From the NCBI GenBank assembly GCA_005879015.1, contig VBMC01000029.1, positions 1 through 9,867 on the forward strand: 9,867 nucleotides of DNA, read 5' to 3'. The notes beneath the pieces are model-generated. The model did no database searches. It worked only from the letters and a program-made list of their open reading frames with translations, and was not told the origin of the DNA. Shown piece after piece: positions 1 to 5,855 of this stretch. The translations under genes and the position numbers were made by a program. This DNA comes from Methanobacteriota archaeon. GTDB lineage: Archaea; Thermoplasmatota; Thermoplasmata; RBG-16-68-12. Within the stretch, counting starts at the first letter, position 1. Each line of letters begins with the position of its first letter.

Positions 1-610
1 GGATGGAAGGGACCAGGTCATGTGTGTCTTCGGGCCTTGTGAAGGGCGTCGAGTGGTGCTTGACCAGGCGACCCGGATCAAGACCCGCTTTCGACGCCAT
101 CCGAGCGAACTCCGCGAAGGTGGCCGGCGTCGGGTCCTCGGTATGAAGCACGACGGCGCAGCCGAGTTCTCTCGCGCGGACCATCGTATATTCCAGAAGA
201 CCGTTGCAAGCTGCGAGAATTTCTTCGGACACCGGGAAGTGCGGCCGACCCACCTCACCGAACGCGACAGCCCTCTGCGCCGCGATGTGCTCTGCAGCCC
301 GGTCGATTCCCGACCGCATCACCTCGATCGCGGGGGCCCGTCCGATGGCTCCCTCCAGTCCGAGGAAGTCGACCGGATACGGGCCCAGGGCCACGAACAC
401 TTGGACGTGGGTCGCTTTGCGGACGGCTTCCGCCATCGCGAGCGTCTTCGCGTACGCTTTGTCGTAGTCCTCCGCGCGATGAATCGGGATTTCATCGTAG
501 GGCGAATGGGTCAGGAGGATGGCCGTGCCGCCTGCGCGCTCGAAGTCTTTCGCGGCCTCGACACCCCGAAACTCCGCGCGCAGATGGATGTGGTTGTCGA
601 AGATCGGCAC
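1..610 (-). CDS. TatD-like TIM-barrel metal-dependent hydrolase (C-terminus cut by window edge)
   Basis: About 203 residues are visible on the minus strand, and the reading frame runs off the window at position 1. The protein begins MPIFDNHIHL, with the H-x-H metal motif (H7, H9) that opens TatD/amidohydrolase TIM barrels. Further likely metal ligands are E119 in AFGEVGRPHF, H156 in VVLHTEDP and the H185-H186 pair in LVKHHSTPF. This resembles the archaeal branch of predicted TIM-barrel hydrolases related to TatD; a nuclease or other phosphoesterase/amidase role is possible and the substrate cannot be told. The start is a GTG placed 24 bases after the stop of the SRPBCC gene. It is the only start that puts the H-x-H motif at the usual N-terminal place, since the in-frame stop of the upstream gene lies just before it. 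It is the third gene of the TBP operon. Confidence 0.8.
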   Translation of the reverse strand, partial: MPIFDNHIHLRAEFRGVEAAKDFERAGGTAILLTHSPYDEIPIHRAEDYDKAYAKTLAMAEAVRKATHVQVFVALGPYPVDFLGLEGAIGRAPAIEVMRSGIDRAAEHIAAQRAVAFGEVGRPHFPVSEEILAACNGLLEYTMVRARELGCAVVLHTEDPTPATFAEFARMASKAGLDPGRLVKHHSTPFTRPEDTHDLVPSI

Positions 611-634
611 GCACCGCGGATTCGCAGCGCTCTC

Positions 635-1099
635 TTAGGCTTTCCCGGTCGGCACTGAGTCCTCGGATGAGCGACTGGCCCGCTCGCGCAAGGCGCGGTT
701 CATCTCCTCGAACCCGCGGCGCACGTCCATTTCCAGCCGCCGTGCGAGGAACGGCAGAAAGAGGCCACGGAACCGTTCCCGTTGCACGAACCGCGTGGAC
801 TGAGACCCCTGGGGCGTGAGTTCGAAGATGTGTTCGCCCTCGAAGAGGCCGGGGATGACGAGACGCCCCAACCATCGGAACTCGCGGTCCCGGAGGGACA
901 CCCTCACGGTAGGCCGGAAGCGCATCGGCCGGGTTCCGGAGGCGCCGATCTCCACCTCCAGTCGGGAACCGACCTCCGGGGTTCCGCGGATCGACCGGAT
1001 GAACGGGTTCCACCGCGGATAGCTGTCGAAGTCCATCAGGACTTGCCAGACGCGTTCGACGGGCGCGTCGATCTCCGTCTCGGTGCGCAGTTCCAACAT
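635..1099 (-). CDS. SRPBCC (START/polyketide-cyclase-like) superfamily protein
   Basis: A 154-residue protein that is essentially one SRPBCC helix-grip fold. It opens with the family pattern of a beta strand and helix, RTETEIDAPVERVWQVLMDF, followed by DSYPRWNPFIRSIRG, and ends with a long amphipathic C-terminal helix (about residues 118-142, LARRLEMDVRRGFEEMNRAL). Members bind hydrophobic ligands in a deep cavity; the ligand here is unknown. No signal peptide or membrane segment is seen. The last dozen residues (SRSSEDSVPTGKA) look disordered. Its ATG lies only 4 bases past the TBP stop codon, so it is almost certainly co-transcribed with TBP and probably translated by coupling. Family assignment is good; function is unassigned. 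Confidence 0.85.
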   Translation of the reverse strand: MLELRTETEIDAPVERVWQVLMDFDSYPRWNPFIRSIRGTPEVGSRLEVEIGASGTRPMRFRPTVRVSLRDREFRWLGRLVIPGLFEGEHIFELTPQGSQSTRFVQRERFRGLFLPFLARRLEMDVRRGFEEMNRALRERASRSSEDSVPTGKA

Positions 1100-1103
1100 C
1101 GCG

Positions 1104-1655
1104 CTACCGAAGGAGGCCGGCCGCCTTCAGCTCTTCCGTGATCTTCTCGACGGCCTGCTCAACGTCTGAAGGCTTTCGCGCGCCGGTGCAGACGAGTTTC
1201 CCGCTCCCGAACAGGAGCACGACCACCTTTGGCACGTCGATTCGGTAGACGAGCCCGGGGAACTGCTCCGGCTCGTATTCGACCTTCTCGAGTCCGAGGG
1301 AGATCGCAATCGCGTTCAGGTTGATCTCGGTCCCCAGGTCGGACGATGCGACGATGTTCTGGACCTCGATCTCCGGATTCTTCTTGATCGGGATGCCGGC
1401 GGCCTCGATCTGCTTCGCGACGATCTCGATCGCCTGCTTCACATGTTCGAGGCTCTTCGCCCCGGTGCACACGACCTTGCCACTCCGGAAGAGGAGGGTC
1501 GCGGTCTTTGGCTCTTTGAGGCGGTAGATCAGGCCGGGGAACTGCTCGGGCTCGTACTCCGCACCGCCGAGGGCGAGCGCGATCGCTTGGAGGTCGAGCT
1601 CCTCCCCGAGGGAGGTCGAAGCGACCACGTTCTCAATCTTGATTTTAGCCACCAT
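1104..1655 (-). CDS. tbp: TATA-box-binding protein (TBP)
   Basis: A 183-residue general transcription factor that binds and bends the TATA box and recruits TFB and RNA polymerase. It consists of the two imperfect direct repeats that form the TBP saddle (about residues 5-88 and 96-180). Each repeat carries the pattern EYEPEQFPGLxYR and LLFxSGKxVCTGA. All four Phe residues expected to intercalate into TATA DNA are present (F39, F56, F132, F149). An in-frame GTG lies two codons upstream, but it overlaps the ribosome binding site GGAGGTGA. The ATG at 1655 sits 5 bases after GGAGG and is preferred. No acidic C-terminal tail of the kind seen in some archaeal TBPs is present; the protein stops at AAGLLR. 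First gene of an operon with the SRPBCC and TatD-like genes. Confidence 0.97.
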   Translation of the reverse strand: MVAKIKIENVVASTSLGEELDLQAIALALGGAEYEPEQFPGLIYRLKEPKTATLLFRSGKVVCTGAKSLEHVKQAIEIVAKQIEAAGIPIKKNPEIEVQNIVASSDLGTEINLNAIAISLGLEKVEYEPEQFPGLVYRIDVPKVVVLLFGSGKLVCTGARKPSDVEQAVEKITEELKAAGLLR

Positions 1656-1657
1656 AT

Positions 1658-1665
1658 TCACCTCC
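1658..1665 (-). promoter_or_regulatory. Shine-Dalgarno site of tbp
   Basis: GGAGGTGA on the minus strand is an eight-base match to the complement of the archaeal 16S rRNA 3' end. GGAGG is 5 bases from the ATG at 1655, which decides that start over the GTG at 1661 that lies inside the site. Confidence 0.85.
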
Positions 1666-1692
1666 GAGGTGGCCGGCGGTCCTCACGGGGAC

Positions 1693-1711
1693 CCTGCCGG
1701 GGCTCGGCAGG
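1693..1711 (-). promoter_or_regulatory. GC-rich stem-loop in the tbp leader
   Basis: A perfect 7-bp inverted repeat, CCTGCCG / CGGCAGG, with a 5-base loop. It lies between the tbp TATA box and its start codon, at about the predicted transcription start. It could be a 5' leader hairpin or a DNA dyad for a regulator. The structure is seen in the sequence; any function is inference. Confidence 0.4.
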
Positions 1712-1719
1712 CTCGGGGA

Positions 1720-1740
1720 GTTAAATAGTCCTTTATAAGG
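1720..1740 (-). promoter_or_regulatory. TATA box region of the tbp operon
   Basis: On the minus strand CCTTATAAAGG (1740 down to 1730) is followed by a second AT-rich element, CTATTTAAC (1728 down to 1720). A start about 25 bases downstream of the first would give a leader of roughly 55 bases before the tbp ATG, in keeping with the strong Shine-Dalgarno site. Either element could be the functional box. Confidence 0.65.
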
Positions 1741-1770
1741 GTTGGCGGCTAAAGTGCACGGTCCGATTCT

Positions 1771-2667
1771 CTACGAAACGGACTCGCGGGCCCGGACGAC
1801 CGCGTACAGGGCCTGGTTCAGGGGGACCGGGATTCGGTGGCGGGCGGCTGCCCGGAGGATTGGCCCCGTGATCGCGTCGATTTCCGTCCGGTGGCGTCGG
1901 TCCAGGTCCTGCAACATGCTCCCCCGATTCGCCGCGGTCCGCTTGGCGATCAACACGGTGCGATGACGGAGCTCTTCGGCGTCCACGCCGGCGCCTTCGG
2001 CTTTGGCGACCGAGGCGGCTTCTCGGCACACGGATTCCAGGACCGCGAGCAGCCGCTTGTCGCGGACGAGGCGGCCGTTCGGGACTCCGGCGACGGCCGC
2101 GAGCGGGTTGATCGACGCATTCACGACAAGCTTGGACCAGAGCTCCGTCCGGACGTCGCTCGTGACCTGGGCCACGATTCCCACATCGGCGAGGAGATCC
2201 CTCAGACGGACGAGATCCGCCTCGTCCACGTGGGACCACGCACCGAGTACCGTGTCGCCGACTCCGGCATGTCGGATCTCGCCGGGACCGACATACGTCA
2301 CGCCGATGGCCGTGGTGCCAACGACCACGCGTCGCGCCACTTTCGCGATGGTCTCCGCGTTGCCGAGTCCGTTCTGAAGGGTCACGAACGTGGAGCGATC
2401 CGCGAGACGTTGCAGGGCGAGCATCGCGTTCGCGGTGTCGTACGCTTTCGTCGTGACGAAGACCCAATCGGGTCGCGCGTTCTGCGGCACCGTCGTCGAT
2501 GCATCCGGTTTCGCGACGACGGAGGTCTTGCCCGTAATGCGGAGCCCGTGCGCCCGGACTGCGTCGACGTGTTCCGATCGTCCGACGAGTACGACCTTGT
2601 GTCGTCGCGAGAGCAATCCTCCGATGAAACTGCCCATCGCGCCGGCTCCGAACACGAGAATTTCCAC
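1771..2667 (-). CDS. panE: 2-dehydropantoate 2-reductase (ketopantoate reductase)
   Basis: Reduces 2-dehydropantoate to pantoate with NAD(P)H in coenzyme A biosynthesis; cytosolic. With the chosen start the protein has 298 residues, the usual length. It begins with the Rossmann strand MEILVFGAGAMGSFIG (G7-x-G9-x-x-G12). Other family marks are FVTLQNGLGN (N99), the catalytic-lysine motif ELWSKLVVNASINPLAA (K179, N183) and SMLQDL..RRTEID-like GSMLQDLDRRHRTEID (S250, E262). An ATG 25 codons upstream (2742) is in frame but lies upstream of the TATA box and would add residues with no family counterpart; the GTG at 2667 is the only other start before the Rossmann motif. It is monocistronic by layout, ending about 30 bases before the tbp promoter on the same strand. 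The family also holds other 2-oxoacid reductases, so substrate is probable, not proven. Confidence 0.9.
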   Translation of the reverse strand: MEILVFGAGAMGSFIGGLLSRRHKVVLVGRSEHVDAVRAHGLRITGKTSVVAKPDASTTVPQNARPDWVFVTTKAYDTANAMLALQRLADRSTFVTLQNGLGNAETIAKVARRVVVGTTAIGVTYVGPGEIRHAGVGDTVLGAWSHVDEADLVRLRDLLADVGIVAQVTSDVRTELWSKLVVNASINPLAAVAGVPNGRLVRDKRLLAVLESVCREAASVAKAEGAGVDAEELRHRTVLIAKRTAANRGSMLQDLDRRHRTEIDAITGPILRAAARHRIPVPLNQALYAVVRARESVS

Positions 2668-2725
2668 GCGGGCCGGAGTATCGTTGTGCGAAAAAACGGT
2701 TTCGGTAGGGTTGACGAATCCCTCG

Positions 2726-2738
2726 TTTTTTATAAAAA
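2726..2738 (-). promoter_or_regulatory. TATA box of the ketopantoate reductase gene
   Basis: TTTTTATAAAAAA on the minus strand is a very strong TATA element in GC-rich surroundings. A transcript starting about 25 bases downstream (near 2708) gives a leader of about 40 bases to the GTG at 2667 and excludes the upstream ATG at 2742. Confidence 0.7.
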
Positions 2739-2742
2739 TCAC

Positions 2743-2760
2743 AGAATGTTCGAATTTTCT
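2743..2760. promoter_or_regulatory. Imperfect palindrome between divergent promoters
   Basis: An 18-bp palindrome AGAAtgTTCGAAttTTCT with 7 of 9 paired positions matching. It sits between the minus-strand TATA box of the reductase (2726-2738) and the plus-strand TATA box of the micro-gene (2773-2780), where a shared regulator could act. The palindrome is seen; a regulatory role is inference. Confidence 0.3.
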
Positions 2761-2768
2761 CGTCTTCG

Positions 2769-2780
2769 CTACTTTTAAAA
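2769..2780 (+). promoter_or_regulatory. TATA box of the lysine micro-gene
   Basis: The string CTACTTTTAAA here is identical over 11 bases to the TATA region of ftsZ at 8517-8527, which supports it as a real promoter. The expected transcript start (about 2800-2803) lies just upstream of a Shine-Dalgarno site at 2804-2809. Confidence 0.6.
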
Positions 2781-2815
2781 CCCCTTACTCCATTACATAT
2801 TCAGGGAGGAAACAA

Positions 2816-2854
2816 GTGGCCAAGAAGAAAAAGGGCAAGAAAAAGAAGCGATAG
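2816..2854 (+). CDS. Possible 12-residue lysine-rich microprotein MAKKKKGKKKKR
   Basis: A complete but tiny reading frame: GTG, ten codons giving a peptide with eight Lys and one Arg, ending CGA TAG. It has a GGGAGG ribosome binding site (2804-2809) exactly 6 bases before the GTG, and a TATA box at 2773-2780 at correct distance for a short leader. Lysine codons are mainly AAG, as in neighbouring genes. I do not recognise a family. It is reminiscent only in character of the tiny basic ribosomal protein eL41, and no homology is claimed. A highly cationic peptide would be expected to bind RNA or DNA. Counter-view: the same bases on the other strand are T-rich and could be the terminator of the convergent endonuclease V gene, so the lysine codons may be a by-product. 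Both may be true. Confidence 0.5.
   Translation: MAKKKKGKKKKR
2822..2848 (-). terminator. T-rich terminator for the endonuclease V fusion gene
   Basis: Read on the minus strand this stretch holds two TTTTT runs and several CTT units, 51-77 bases past the endonuclease V stop codon. Archaeal polymerase terminates on such U-rich tracts without a hairpin. It coincides exactly with the lysine codons of the plus-strand micro-gene. Confidence 0.45.
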
Positions 2855-2898
2855 GCCGCTTGCCCACACAACCCTAGCGGTGATTCGCCCTTCGCGAC

Positions 2899-3864
2899 TC
2901 ACCGCGCCGCACCCTTTTCCCGTTTTTCATTCCCTTTCATATTTCTCGAGATTCGATCTGCGATTCGCAATGCCTCCGGATATCCCTGTCGTGTGGTCTT
3001 GCGGACCAGATCCAGCGCGTGCCGAAGGGAAATGCGGTGACCGAGGGAAACGTAGATGGCGCGCGATCGATTCGGCGGCGTCCACGCGTATCCGCGCGTG
3101 ACCCCGTCGATGCGGACGGGAAGCGCGTCCTCGTGTTTCTCGGACAAGGGTTGTACGCGGCCGGCGAGCGGATGCTTCGCGACACCGATCGTCGGTAGAT
3201 CCAGCCGGACTCCAACATCACAGGCGACTCCGAACAGGGCCGGGTGCAACCGCCCGTGGCCATCAATCATGAGCACATCGGGGCGCGTGGAGAGTCGTTG
3301 GATCGCCGCCTCGATTCCGGGGAACTCCCGATACGCGAGGTAGGTCGGGATGTACGGAAAGTCCACCCTCCTTCGGACAAGAGCAACCTCGACCGTCTCG
3401 AGATCTGCGAGCGCGACGCAAGCCGCGGCCGCGTACATGTCCTTTCCCTGATACGCCACATCGACGCCGGCGACGATCTCGATCGGTCCGCGATCGTCGT
3501 TCTCGATGACCTTCGAAGCGAGCCGCTGTTGCTCTGCACGAAGGACTCCGAGGAATTCGACGTCCGGCAGGGAGGCGACGATTCGGGATTCATCGACGCA
3601 GCCTCCGACCATCGGAAAGCCCTCCCGACCGAGCTGCTGTTCGGCCGCGGCGAGGACGGGCCGGCTGTCCGCGCGGATCACCCGGTGGCCTCGCGGCGTG
3701 TCCGGATGTTCCACGAGCCAGGTCGCTACCGCACGCGCCGCTCGCACGTCGCCGAGCGCGCGGGCGATTGTCCCGCAAGTCGCCACCCGCCCGTGCGGAA
3801 TTTCAGCGAGGCCTTTCGAGATCGCCTTTGCGAAGTCCGGGTCCACAGCCGCGTAAGGTCGCAA
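2899..3864 (-). CDS. nfi: Alkyltransferase-like domain fused to endonuclease V
   Basis: A 321-residue DNA-repair fusion. Residues about 10-88 match the DNA-binding domain of O6-alkylguanine-DNA alkyltransferase/ATL proteins: EIPHGRVATCGTIARALGD, the arginine-finger region RAARAV, then HRVI. Where alkyltransferases have PCHR and ATL proteins PWHR, this protein has R-G-H-R (Gly59), so it cannot accept an alkyl group by the normal mechanism. Residues about 100-305 are endonuclease V, which nicks DNA or RNA near deaminated purines such as inosine. Its key elements are intact: GVDVAY (D135), FPYIPTYLAYREFP (E180), MIDGHGRLHP (D201), LPTIGVAKHPLAG and SLGHRIS (H276). The tail after 305 is basic. 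Start is TTG 3864 or GTG 3846; no clear ribosome binding site decides. A bifunctional alkyltransferase-endonuclease V fusion is known from Ferroplasma; this copy keeps the fusion but not the Cys. Confidence 0.9.
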   Translation of the reverse strand: MRPYAAVDPDFAKAISKGLAEIPHGRVATCGTIARALGDVRAARAVATWLVEHPDTPRGHRVIRADSRPVLAAAEQQLGREGFPMVGGCVDESRIVASLPDVEFLGVLRAEQQRLASKVIENDDRGPIEIVAGVDVAYQGKDMYAAAACVALADLETVEVALVRRRVDFPYIPTYLAYREFPGIEAAIQRLSTRPDVLMIDGHGRLHPALFGVACDVGVRLDLPTIGVAKHPLAGRVQPLSEKHEDALPVRIDGVTRGYAWTPPNRSRAIYVSLGHRISLRHALDLVRKTTRQGYPEALRIADRISRNMKGNEKREKGAAR

Positions 3865-3888
3865 GCCCGCAAAACCTTTCTACGAAAC

Positions 3889-3904
3889 GGTCCTTCGACG
3901 GACC
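3889..3904. promoter_or_regulatory. Dyad between divergent repair and deaminase genes
   Basis: GGTCCtTCGAcGGACC, a 16-bp palindrome with one mismatched pair, lies in the short interval (3865-3932) between the divergent endonuclease V fusion and the deaminase operon. I see no convincing TATA box for either gene here. The dyad could be an operator or chance in GC-rich DNA. Confidence 0.25.
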
Positions 3905-3932
3905 TACGACTTCCCTCCTCCTTCGCGGCGGC

Positions 3933-5195
3933 ATGATCGTGACACAAGACGCGGGGCGGTCCCTGGTTTCCGGGGACGTCCTCGTGGAAGACGGACGGAT
4001 CGCGGCGGTCGGTCGCGTCAATCGCTCCGCGGCGGAAGAGATCGATTGCAGCGGTTGCGCGGTGCTGCCCGGATTCATCAACCTCCATAACCATGTGCCG
4101 AACACACTGCTCCGCGGCGTGGCGGATGATGTGCCACTGGAAGAAATGCTGCCGAAGGCGGCCGCGATCGACGCAAAGCTCACCCGGCGCGACGTGCAGA
4201 TCGGCGCGTTGCTCGGTTGCGTCGAGATGATCCGGTCCGGCACGACGAGCTTTCACGACCTGTTCTACTGGGAGGACGAAGTCGCGCGGGCCGTTCGGGA
4301 ATCCGGGATCCGCGGCTTCCTGTCCTGGGTCACCCTGGATGAGTCCAAGACCACCCAGCATGGCAGTCCCCTGAAGAACGCGGAGGCGTTCGTCGCGAAG
4401 CAGAAGGGAGACGCCCTCGTGACTCCGTCCGTCGGAGTGCAGGGCATCTACGCGGCGTCCGAGGAGACGTGCACGAAGGCGAAGGAGATCGCGGAACGCC
4501 ACCACGTGCGACTCCACATGCACCTCTCCGAAACCCGCGGGGAGGTGGAGGCCCAACGAAAGGAAACGGGCTTTCGACCGATCGAGTGGCTCGAGAAGAT
4601 CGGCTTCCTCGGTCCGGGTCTCACGGCCGCCCATTGCGTCTGGATCACGATGAACGAGGTGCGGACCCTCGCGCGCCACGGCGTCAGCGTGGCCCATTGT
4701 CCCGTCTCGAATATGAAACTCGCGAGCGGCGGCGTCGCCCCGGTGCCCGAGATGCTGCTAGAGGGAGTCGTCGTCGGCCTCGGGACCGACTCGCCGATTT
4801 CAAACAACGCGATGGACATGTTCGCGGACATGAAGATCGCCGCCCTGTTTCACAAGGCCACCCGATGGGACGCCCGTGCGATGCCCGCGCAGGCGGTCCT
4901 CGATCTCGCGACGGTCGGCGGGGCGCGGGCGTTGCACATGGAGCGGGAGATCGGCTCGGTCGAGGTCGGGAAGCGCGCAGACCTCGCGGTCGTCTCCCTG
5001 CGAAGCGCTCACACGACTCCTTTTTATCCGGAAAACGTCATCAGCCATCTCGTCTACGGTTGCCGGGGGAGCGATGTGCAAGCGACGGTTGTCGACGGCC
5101 AGGTCCTCATGGCGGACCGCATCGTGCGGACCGTCGACGAAGCCGAGGTCGTCTCCCGGGCTCAGGAGACGGCCCGCGAGCTGTTCGAGGCGTGA
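3933..5195 (+). CDS. Amidohydrolase of the MTA/SAH (5'-deoxyadenosine) deaminase family
   Basis: A cytosolic metal-dependent deaminase of the cytosine deaminase/chlorohydrolase group. Metal and catalytic residues are in place: H52 and H54 in GFINLHNHVPNTLLRG, H197 and E200 in HMHLSET, H234 in TAAHC, D286 in GLGTDSPISNNAMDMF. The LLRGVADDVPLEEML segment and HLSET motif point to the branch that deaminates adenosine-type nucleosides (S-adenosylhomocysteine, methylthioadenosine, 5'-deoxyadenosine). Exact substrate cannot be fixed. From the ATG at 3933 the protein has 420 residues. The reading frame continues upstream with TSLLLRGG, which resembles the first strand normally present in this family, yet no ATG, GTG or TTG lies there until 3768, inside the divergent gene. 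So the start is uncertain: the ATG at 3933 clips that strand. First gene of an operon with RNase HII and the SCP2 protein. Confidence 0.85.
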   Translation: MIVTQDAGRSLVSGDVLVEDGRIAAVGRVNRSAAEEIDCSGCAVLPGFINLHNHVPNTLLRGVADDVPLEEMLPKAAAIDAKLTRRDVQIGALLGCVEMIRSGTTSFHDLFYWEDEVARAVRESGIRGFLSWVTLDESKTTQHGSPLKNAEAFVAKQKGDALVTPSVGVQGIYAASEETCTKAKEIAERHHVRLHMHLSETRGEVEAQRKETGFRPIEWLEKIGFLGPGLTAAHCVWITMNEVRTLARHGVSVAHCPVSNMKLASGGVAPVPEMLLEGVVVGLGTDSPISNNAMDMFADMKIAALFHKATRWDARAMPAQAVLDLATVGGARALHMEREIGSVEVGKRADLAVVSLRSAHTTPFYPENVISHLVYGCRGSDVQATVVDGQVLMADRIVRTVDEAEVVSRAQETARELFEA

Positions 5196-5198
5196 GCT

Positions 5199-5855
5199 TT
5201 GATCGTCGGCGTGGACGAAGCCGGGCGAGGGCCCGTCATCGGTCCCCTCGTAGTCGCGGGTGTCGCGGTCGAATCGGACGTCGAACTTCGTCACATGAAC
5301 GTCCGTGATTCGAAGAAGCTCTCGCCGGAGCGGCGGGAAGCCTTGGCCCCGGAGATCGAGAAGGTCTCGACGTATGAGGTCATCGTGATCCCCGCGGAAC
5401 GGATCGACGTCATGCGGTCCGAGATGTCCCTGAACGATTTCGAGGCGAAGCTCTTCGCCGAGGTGATCGACAAGTTGCGACCGGAGACCGCGTACGTGGA
5501 CGCCGCAGACGTCGACGAGATCGAGTTCAAACGTTGCGTCCGCAAAGAGCTCGCGTTCGACGTGGAGATCGTGTCTCAGCACAACGCGGACGAACTCTTT
5601 CCGGTCGTCAGCGCCGCCTCGATCCTGGCCAAGGTGTGTCGAGACCGCCAGATGAGGACGATCGAGGATGAGATTGGGATGCACATCGGGTCCGGCTACG
5701 CCTCGGACGCCGACACGATCGCGTTCTTGGAGACGTGGATCCGCACGCACGGGTCGTTGCCGCCGCACACCCGAGCCTCGTGGGACACCGCCCGGCGTTT
5801 GCTCGCGGAAGCCCGCAACCACAAACTCGACGATTTCGGACGGCGAACGGCATGA
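5199..5855 (+). CDS. rnhB: Ribonuclease HII
   Basis: Cleaves the RNA strand of RNA-DNA hybrids and single ribonucleotides in DNA, for Okazaki primer removal and ribonucleotide excision repair. The 218-residue protein is of normal archaeal length and starts MIVGVDEAGRGPVIGPLVVAG. The four acidic active-site residues are visible: D6 and E7 in DEAGRG, D101 in AYVDAADV and D131 in ADELFPVVSAASILAK. DSKKLSPERRE (about 37-47) and the substrate-sensing Tyr in GSGY (Y167) are also conserved. The start is TTG, 3 bases after the deaminase stop. No other start preserves the DEAGRG strand, so translation is likely coupled. Its stop overlaps the ATG of the next gene. Confidence 0.96.
   Translation: MIVGVDEAGRGPVIGPLVVAGVAVESDVELRHMNVRDSKKLSPERREALAPEIEKVSTYEVIVIPAERIDVMRSEMSLNDFEAKLFAEVIDKLRPETAYVDAADVDEIEFKRCVRKELAFDVEIVSQHNADELFPVVSAASILAKVCRDRQMRTIEDEIGMHIGSGYASDADTIAFLETWIRTHGSLPPHTRASWDTARRLLAEARNHKLDDFGRRTA

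Noticed and set aside
2668..2742. Upstream ATG start (2742) for ketopantoate reductase
   Set aside because: It lies upstream of the strong TATA box, so it would not be in the transcript, and the 25 extra residues precede a Rossmann strand that is normally N-terminal.
1837..2778. Long plus-strand open frame (313 codons) opposite the ketopantoate reductase
   Set aside because: Shadow of the reductase, whose Rossmann and catalytic motifs are unambiguous on the minus strand.
3726..4697. Minus-strand open frame (323 codons) opposite the deaminase
   Set aside because: Composition is shadow-like and it overlaps the endonuclease V fusion in another frame; no family motif.
4800..5822. Long minus-strand open frame (340 codons) across the deaminase and RNase HII genes
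   Set aside because: Antisense shadow in GC-rich DNA. Its composition is rich in Arg, Asp and His with no recognisable domain, while the plus strand has clear families throughout.
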